DNA of 64,000 nt from Streptomyces sp. CC208A (GTDB lineage Bacteria; Actinomycetota; Actinomycetes; Streptomycetales; Streptomycetaceae), in NCBI RefSeq assembly GCF_030010625.1, contig NZ_JASCXN010000002.1, forward strand, positions 186,001-250,000, written 5' to 3'. A model generated the notes under the pieces. It saw nothing but the letters and a program-made list of their open reading frames with translations, made no database searches and was not told the origin of the DNA. Positions 59,301 through 64,000 of the stretch are shown piece by piece. The first letter of the stretch is position 1. Each line of letters begins with the position of its first letter. The position numbers were made by a program, and so were the translations under genes.

Positions 59301-61858
59301 GCGGCGCCCCCGCGGACGGCGGAGGCGCGCTGGACGAGCCAGGTGACGGCCGCGCCGTAGCCGACGCCGAAGACCAGGGAGACCGCGAGGGCCAGGTGCT
59401 TCGAGAAGTCGTCGAAGAGGGGGTAGACCTGCCAGTGCGTCAGGTAGATGGAGAGCGACGCTCCCGCGAGCAGGCCGGCCGCCTGGTTGACGCGGCGGAC
59501 GCTGGGGAGGGTGGGGAACCACACGAGGAGGCAGAAGCCCGCCATGACGAACAGTTCCCGGCGCGGCTCGCCGGGGAAGAAGCCGGGGACGGCGGCCAGG
59601 GCCGTGGCCGTCACCAGGAGCCGGTGCGGCACGGTGCGGGCCCGGGCCGCCGCCCAGCCGAGGGCGAAGAGCCAGAAGACCGTGACCGCGTCGGTGATCT
59701 GGGCGCGGGCCGGCAGGCCCACGAGTTCGTAGCGGGTGAGCAGGCCGATCGCGACCAGGGCGACCGGAAGGCCGTACGGGAAGCGGAGCTCCAGGCGGTG
59801 GACCGCGGGGACGGCGAGCAGGGCCGTCAGGACGAGCAGGACGTAGACGAGGGCCTCGACGAACCAGAGGTGGATCCCGGGCCCCATGTCCTCCGGCCAG
59901 AGCGCGTTGTGCAGGAGGAGGACGTTGGACAGGTCGTAGTCGTCGCTGATGAGGAGCGCGAAGGCGGTCCACGCCATGGTGGGGACGGCGATCCGCGCGA
60001 TGCTGCGGCCCGAGCGGCGTATCCGCCCGCGGCGCTCGGGCGAGGCGAGCAGGAAGCGGGCGAAGTTGAACCCTGCGACGGCGAGCAGCAGATGGGCCCC
60101 GCCCCGGAGCTCGAAGAGGCCGATGTGCGAGCCGACGACGCACACGATGGCCACCGCACGCAGCAGGACGCTGGTCTCCACGCTCCGGCGCCGTGACCGG
60201 CGGGCCGTGCCCCGTTCCTCCTCGGGAAGCTCCTCCCGTTCCTCCAGTTCGCGGATCGTGGCCGTGTGCCAGTGGAGCGGCAGCCGGCCCAGGCGTTGTT
60301 CAAGGCGGAGGGACATCTCGACGTACGACAGGGAGTCGCCGCCGAGGGAGACGAAGGAGCTGTCCGGCGTCACGTCCGTGCGGTCCAGGATCCGGGCGTA
60401 GAGCGCGCACAGGTCGTCCCCGTCCCCGTCCTCCTGTCCGGAGCCGCCGGTCGGGACCGCCAGTGCGCGTACGGCCTGGTAGTCGGGCTTTCCGGTGGGG
60501 AGCCGGGGGAGTTCGGGCAGCAGGTGGACGTGGACGGCGCGCGCGGGCAGGCCGCACTCCTCCACCACGCGCCCGCGGATCCGCCGCTCGTCCCAGCCCG
60601 GCTCGCGGACGACGGCGAGGACGAGGCCCTCGTCGTCGCCCGCGCACAGCGCGTCCAGGCCGTGCCGTTCGAGCAGGGCCTCGATCCGCTGGGGGTCGAC
60701 CCGCAGGCCGAGGATCTTGAGGAAGCGGCTGCGCCGGCCGACTATCTCGTACAGGCCGGTGCCGGTGCGGCGGGCCAGGTCGCCGGTGCGCAGGGCGTCG
60801 ACCGTACGGCCGAGGGCGAGGTCCTCGGGGGAGTGGGCGTAGCCGAGCATCACGTTCGGGCCCGTGTAGACGAGTTCACCGACACCGTCGGCCTCGGGCG
60901 CCTCCTCGGCCGGCTCCAGGCGGAAGGAGCCGCCGGGGACCGGGACGCCGATCGCCGACGGGTTCGCGACGGCCAGCGCGGGCGGCAGGTACGCCATGCG
61001 CGCGGTCGCCTCGGTCTGGCCGTACATCACGAACAGGTCCCAGCCGCGCCGCTGTCCGAGCCCGGCGTAGCGCGCGACCCGCTCGGGCGCGAGCCGGCCG
61101 CCGGCCTGGGTGACGTACCGCAGGCGGGGGAGGTCCATGTCGGCGAAGCCGACCCGGTCGAGGAGGTCGAAGGTGTACGGGACGCCGGCCAGCGCCGTGC
61201 AGCCGGCCGTCCGGAAGAGCTCCCAGAAGCAGGCGTCCGCCACCGACAGGCCGGTCAGGACGACCCCGGCGCCGCGCAGCAGATGGCTGTGGATCACGGA
61301 CAGGCCGTAGCAGTAGTGCATCGGCAGGGTGGTGGCGGCGCGGTCGGTGTCGCGGATGCCGAGGTACGCGGCGATCGACTCGGCGTTGGCCTGGAGGTTC
61401 TCGTACGAGAGCCGGACCAGCTTGGGGGAGCCGGTGGAGCCCGAGGTGCTGAGCAGGAGCGCGAGGTCGGGGTGGAGGGTGTGGGAGGAGCCGGGGTGCC
61501 GCTCCTCGAACCGCCACTCCCCGTCCTCCTCGGGGTGGACGACGACATCGGGGTCGTACGCGGCGGTGAGCCCGGCGACCGCCTCCGGGTGGTCGCCGGG
61601 CACGAGCAGCACCACGTGGCCGGCCGACAGCGCCGCCAGGTGGACGACGAGCGCGCCGAGGCTGTTGGCTCCCGGCAGCAGGACGAGCCGCCGCTCCGGG
61701 CCGAGCCGCCGTGCGGCGTCCTCGACGCGCCCGGCCAGCGCACGGTACGAGAGCGCGCCGTCGGCGGTCACGACGGCGGTGCGGTCGCCGTGCAGCGCGA
61801 GGTCACGGGCGAGCGGGAGGGCGTGGCCGCCGACGGGCGGGGCGGGGAGGAGCGTCAC
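59285..61858 (-). CDS. Iron-regulated adenylation-carrier-acyltransferase fusion protein
   Basis: An 857-residue fusion of three modules. Residues about 10-470 are an AMP-binding adenylation domain: LSTSGSTGSPKLVRLSYENL, YGQTEATARMAYLP, ALRTGDLARRTGTGLYEIVGRRSRFLKILG and LPTGKPDYQAV with the catalytic lysine. Residues about 485-550 are a phosphopantetheine carrier, with the attachment serine in FVSLGGDSLSYVEM. Residues about 570-850 are an acyltransferase-3-type membrane domain of about ten helices, with GSHIGLFELRGG carrying its histidine and YLTHWQVYP near the end. It could activate a carboxylic acid, hold it as a thioester and hand it across the membrane. The GTG at 61858 has no clear ribosome site and an iron box lies about 10 bases upstream, so it is probably made under iron starvation. 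The product is unknown. Confidence 0.85.
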   Translation of the reverse strand: MTLLPAPPVGGHALPLARDLALHGDRTAVVTADGALSYRALAGRVEDAARRLGPERRLVLLPGANSLGALVVHLAALSAGHVVLLVPGDHPEAVAGLTAAYDPDVVVHPEEDGEWRFEERHPGSSHTLHPDLALLLSTSGSTGSPKLVRLSYENLQANAESIAAYLGIRDTDRAATTLPMHYCYGLSVIHSHLLRGAGVVLTGLSVADACFWELFRTAGCTALAGVPYTFDLLDRVGFADMDLPRLRYVTQAGGRLAPERVARYAGLGQRRGWDLFVMYGQTEATARMAYLPPALAVANPSAIGVPVPGGSFRLEPAEEAPEADGVGELVYTGPNVMLGYAHSPEDLALGRTVDALRTGDLARRTGTGLYEIVGRRSRFLKILGLRVDPQRIEALLERHGLDALCAGDDEGLVLAVVREPGWDERRIRGRVVEECGLPARAVHVHLLPELPRLPTGKPDYQAVRALAVPTGGSGQEDGDGDDLCALYARILDRTDVTPDSSFVSLGGDSLSYVEMSLRLEQRLGRLPLHWHTATIRELEEREELPEEERGTARRSRRRSVETSVLLRAVAIVCVVGSHIGLFELRGGAHLLLAVAGFNFARFLLASPERRGRIRRSGRSIARIAVPTMAWTAFALLISDDYDLSNVLLLHNALWPEDMGPGIHLWFVEALVYVLLVLTALLAVPAVHRLELRFPYGLPVALVAIGLLTRYELVGLPARAQITDAVTVFWLFALGWAAARARTVPHRLLVTATALAAVPGFFPGEPRRELFVMAGFCLLVWFPTLPSVRRVNQAAGLLAGASLSIYLTHWQVYPLFDDFSKHLALAVSLVFGVGYGAAVTWLVQRASAVRGGAAQARR

Positions 61859-61867
61859 GGGCGCATG

Positions 61868-61886
61868 CTAGGTAAGCCTTTCCTCA
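61868..61886. promoter_or_regulatory. Iron box before the adenylation fusion gene
   Basis: CTAGGTAAGCCTTTCCTCA matches 14 of 19 positions of the palindromic iron-box consensus. It ends within 30 bases of the start codon, where a bound repressor would block initiation on the minus strand. Confidence 0.6.
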
Positions 61887-61949
61887 TCGGAAAGAGGGGG
61901 GTGGGGTTCCGGATACCGGTTCGCGACCCCGCCGTTATCGAAGCCTGAC

Positions 61950-61979
61950 TTGACCATTAGGTTAGGTTTACCTTATCAA
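61950..61979 (+). promoter_or_regulatory. Promoter with embedded iron box before the iron importer
   Basis: TTAGGTTAGGTTTACCTTA (61957-61975) matches 16 of 19 positions of the DmdR/IdeR consensus. It lies between a -35-like TTGACC (61950-61955) and a -10-like TTATCA (61973-61978), 17 bases apart. This is the classic layout for iron-dependent repression. Confidence 0.85.
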
Positions 61980-62065
61980 TACCGTATTCACAGGTTTGTT
62001 TGACATCAGGTTCGTCCGACACGGCGACACCAGTCGACAGATGACGGCAGGAAGGCCCCACCCGT

Positions 62066-63085
62066 ATGCGCCGCCCCTTGGCCCGCACCCTCACCGCACT
62101 CGCCGCGGCCGCTCTGCTCGGCCCCCTGCTCTCCGCCTGCGGCAGTGACGAGCCGGCCGACCTCGTCATCTACTCCGGCCGCAACGAGAACCTCGTGAAG
62201 CCGCTCATCGAGAAGCTGGAGAAGCACCTCGACGCCCGCGTCGAGGTCCGCTACGGCGCCAGTGCCGAACTCTCCGCCCAGCTCCTCGAAGAGGGCGACA
62301 AGACCGAGGCGGGACTCTTCCTCTCCCAGGACGCCGGCGCCCTCGGCGCGCTCTCCAAGGAGCAGCGCCTCGCCCCGCTCCCGCAGGCCACCCTCGACAA
62401 GGTCGACGCGGCCTACCGCAGCTCGGCCGGCGACTGGGTCGGCACCAGCGGCCGCGTCCGCGTCCTCGCTTACCACCCCGACCAGGTGGCCACGCCCCCG
62501 AACAGCGTCCACGAGCTGGTGAAGCCCGAGTGGAAGGGCAGGATCGGCTTCGTCCCGACCAACGCCTCCTTCCAGGCCTTCGTCACCGGCATGCGCGTCC
62601 TGGAGGGCGACGAGGCCACCCGCACCTGGCTCAAGGGCCTCAAGGCCAACGAGCCCAAGTCGTACGACAACAACCTCAAGGTCCTGGAGGCCGTCGACAA
62701 GGGCGAGGTCCCGCTCGGCCTGATCAACCACTACTACTGGTACGAGCAGGCCGCCGAGAAGGGCGCGGACAAGCTCAAGGCCAAGCTCCACTACCTGCCC
62801 CAGGGCGACCCCGGAGGCCTGGTCAACGTCGCCGGCGTCGGTGTCCTCAAGGGCGCCGACGACAAGCAGGCCGCGTTCGCCCGGAAGGCCGTCGACTACT
62901 TCCTCTCCGCCGAGGCCCAGAGCTACTTCGCCGAGGAGACGAAGGAGTACCCGCTGGCCGCCGGAGTGAAGCCCGCCGAGGGCGTCCCCCCGCTGGAGAC
63001 CCTGCAGCCGCCGAAGATCGACCTCGGCAGGCTCGACTCCCTCAAGCAGACCCTGGCCATGCTCCAGGACGTCGGACTGGTCTGA
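62066..63085 (+). CDS. Ferric-iron ABC transporter substrate-binding lipoprotein
   Basis: A 339-residue FbpA/FutA-like iron-binding protein. The N-terminus MRRPLARTLTALAAAALLGPL ends in the lipobox LSAC. The family start LVIYSGRNENLVKPLIEKLEK and the tyrosine pair in INHYYWYEQ, typical iron ligands, are visible. The ATG at 62066 lies 10 bases after GGAAGG. The promoter holds a strong iron box. It is followed 1 base after its stop by the permease gene. It captures Fe(III) outside the membrane for the importer. Confidence 0.9.
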   Translation: MRRPLARTLTALAAAALLGPLLSACGSDEPADLVIYSGRNENLVKPLIEKLEKHLDARVEVRYGASAELSAQLLEEGDKTEAGLFLSQDAGALGALSKEQRLAPLPQATLDKVDAAYRSSAGDWVGTSGRVRVLAYHPDQVATPPNSVHELVKPEWKGRIGFVPTNASFQAFVTGMRVLEGDEATRTWLKGLKANEPKSYDNNLKVLEAVDKGEVPLGLINHYYWYEQAAEKGADKLKAKLHYLPQGDPGGLVNVAGVGVLKGADDKQAAFARKAVDYFLSAEAQSYFAEETKEYPLAAGVKPAEGVPPLETLQPPKIDLGRLDSLKQTLAMLQDVGLV

Positions 63086-63086
63086 C

Positions 63087-64000
63087 ATGACCGCACCGGA
63101 GCGTTCCGCCCCGGCCCGTCACGACCCCCGCCCGGCAGGTGCTCAGGCACCCGCCGGGCGGGCGCGTGCCACCGGCCGGCCGCCGTGGATCCTGATCGTG
63201 CCCGCCGCCCTCGCGGCCGTCCTCGCCGTGCTGCCGCTCGGCTACCTCGGCGTACGCGCCCTCGAACGCGGCCCCGCCTTCGCCTGGGACGTCATCGCCG
63301 CTCCCCGCACCGGCGAACTCCTGCTGCGCAGCCTCGGCCTCACCGCCGCGGTCGTCGCCGCCTGCCTGCTCATCGGCGTCTCCCTCGCCTGGCTGACCGC
63401 GCGCACCGCGCTGCCCGGCGCCCGCGCCTGGTCCGTCCTCGTCACCCTGCCGCTGGCGGTGCCCAGCTACGTCACCGCCTTCGCCTGGCTGTCCGCCGCC
63501 CCCTCCCTCGCCGGCTTCACCGGCTCGGCGATCGCCCTGACCCTGGCGAGCTTCCCCTACGTGTACCTCCCCGTCGCCGCCGCCCTGCGCGGCATCGACC
63601 CCGGACACGAGGAGGTGGCCCGCTCCCTCGGCCACGGCCCGCTGCGCACCTTCCTGCGCGTCACCCTGCCCCAGCTGCGCCCCGCCGCGGCCGGCGGCGG
63701 ACTCCTCGTCGCGCTGTACGTGCTCTCCGACTTCGGCGCCGTCTCGCTCATGCGGTACGACACCTTCACCCGCGGCATCTACGTCTCCTACCAGGCCAGC
63801 TTCGACCGCACCCCGGCCGCCGCCCTCGGCGCCGTGCTCGTCGTCATGACCGTGCTGCTCGTCACCGCCGAGACCCGCACCCGCGGCCGCGCCGACTACG
63901 CCCGCACCGGAACGGGCACCGCCCGGAAGGCCGTCCCCGCCGCCCTCGGCCGGCTGAAGCCGCTCGCCCTCGCCTGGTGCGGGACGGTCGTCGCCGCGGC
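63087..64000 (+). CDS. Ferric-iron ABC transporter permease (FbpB-like), cut by the window end
   Basis: The 304 visible codons cover the first of the two halves expected in FbpB-type permeases of about 520 residues. After a disordered N-terminus come hydrophobic segments (ILIVPAALAAVLAVLPLGYLGV and later ones) and the EAA-like loop EEVARSLGHGPLRTFLRVTLPQLRPAAAGG. The phrases PLAVPSYVTAFAWL and DFGAVSLMRYDTFTRGIY are characteristic of this iron-permease group. The ATG at 63087 follows the binding-protein stop by 1 base. The ATPase is presumably beyond the window. Confidence 0.9.
   Translation, partial: MTAPERSAPARHDPRPAGAQAPAGRARATGRPPWILIVPAALAAVLAVLPLGYLGVRALERGPAFAWDVIAAPRTGELLLRSLGLTAAVVAACLLIGVSLAWLTARTALPGARAWSVLVTLPLAVPSYVTAFAWLSAAPSLAGFTGSAIALTLASFPYVYLPVAAALRGIDPGHEEVARSLGHGPLRTFLRVTLPQLRPAAAGGGLLVALYVLSDFGAVSLMRYDTFTRGIYVSYQASFDRTPAAALGAVLVVMTVLLVTAETRTRGRADYARTGTGTARKAVPAALGRLKPLALAWCGTVVAA

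Overview
The window is very GC-rich, uses GTG starts freely, keeps G/C at third codon positions, and carries families typical of actinomycetes: LuxR-type ATPase regulators, stand-alone HATPase anti-sigma-like proteins, DmdR/IdeR iron boxes, sugar ABC importers without their own ATPase, PaaX and CHAT proteins. It reads as a piece of a Streptomyces (or close relative) chromosome. Accessory metabolism, many broken genes and an IS630 remnant suggest an accessory or arm region, but that placement is inference.

Layout. 1-4.7 kb: end of a large ATPase regulator, two small HATPase regulators, a decayed sensor kinase and a TetR regulator. 4.8-16.1 kb: a secreted GH31 glycosidase with CBM32 and ricin-B domains, facing a sugar ABC importer (lipoprotein plus two permeases), a DeoR repressor, and a four-gene operon (SIS isomerase/deaminase, ROK kinase, PfkB kinase, class II aldolase). 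Together these look like release, import and catabolism of an amino sugar of the galactosamine/N-acetylgalactosamine type through tagatose phosphates. 16.1-24.8 kb: a hydrolase fragment, an iron-box-controlled peptide/metallophore-type importer with DppB and DppC fused in one protein, a divergent MFS transporter, a frameshifted two-component pair, a VOC protein, a DUF1905 protein and an IS630 transposase remnant.

24.8-34.3 kb: a 1137-residue CHAT protease-like protein overlapping a small partner gene, a PAP2 phosphatase, a cytochrome P450 fragment, an alpha/beta hydrolase, and an HATPase regulator whose promoter carries an 18-bp perfect palindrome. 32.2-41.9 kb: an aromatic-acid catabolic cluster with a CoA ligase fused to a thioesterase, a FAD monooxygenase fused to an old-yellow-enzyme domain (salicylyl-CoA / 2-aminobenzoyl-CoA hydroxylase type), a nitrilase, a gentisate dioxygenase, an FAA hydrolase, a maleate isomerase and a PaaX regulator. 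The logic is acid, CoA thioester, 5-hydroxylated thioester, gentisate, ring cleavage, then maleate plus pyruvate, then fumarate.

42-49 kb: LacI regulator, divergent MFS transporter, a wrecked GH3 glycosidase gene, an amidohydrolase and a carboxylesterase. 49-53.5 kb: a second carboxylesterase whose signal peptide is out of frame at a homopolymer run, an exported SurE nucleotidase, and a PAP2 paralogue that has lost both catalytic histidines. 54-59.3 kb: FtsX/ABC exporter pair facing a NarL-type two-component system. 59.3-64 kb: an iron-box-controlled adenylation-carrier-acyltransferase fusion facing a ferric-iron ABC importer (binding protein and a permease cut by the window end).

No tRNA, rRNA or CRISPR array was recognised. 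At least seven genes are truncated or frameshifted.
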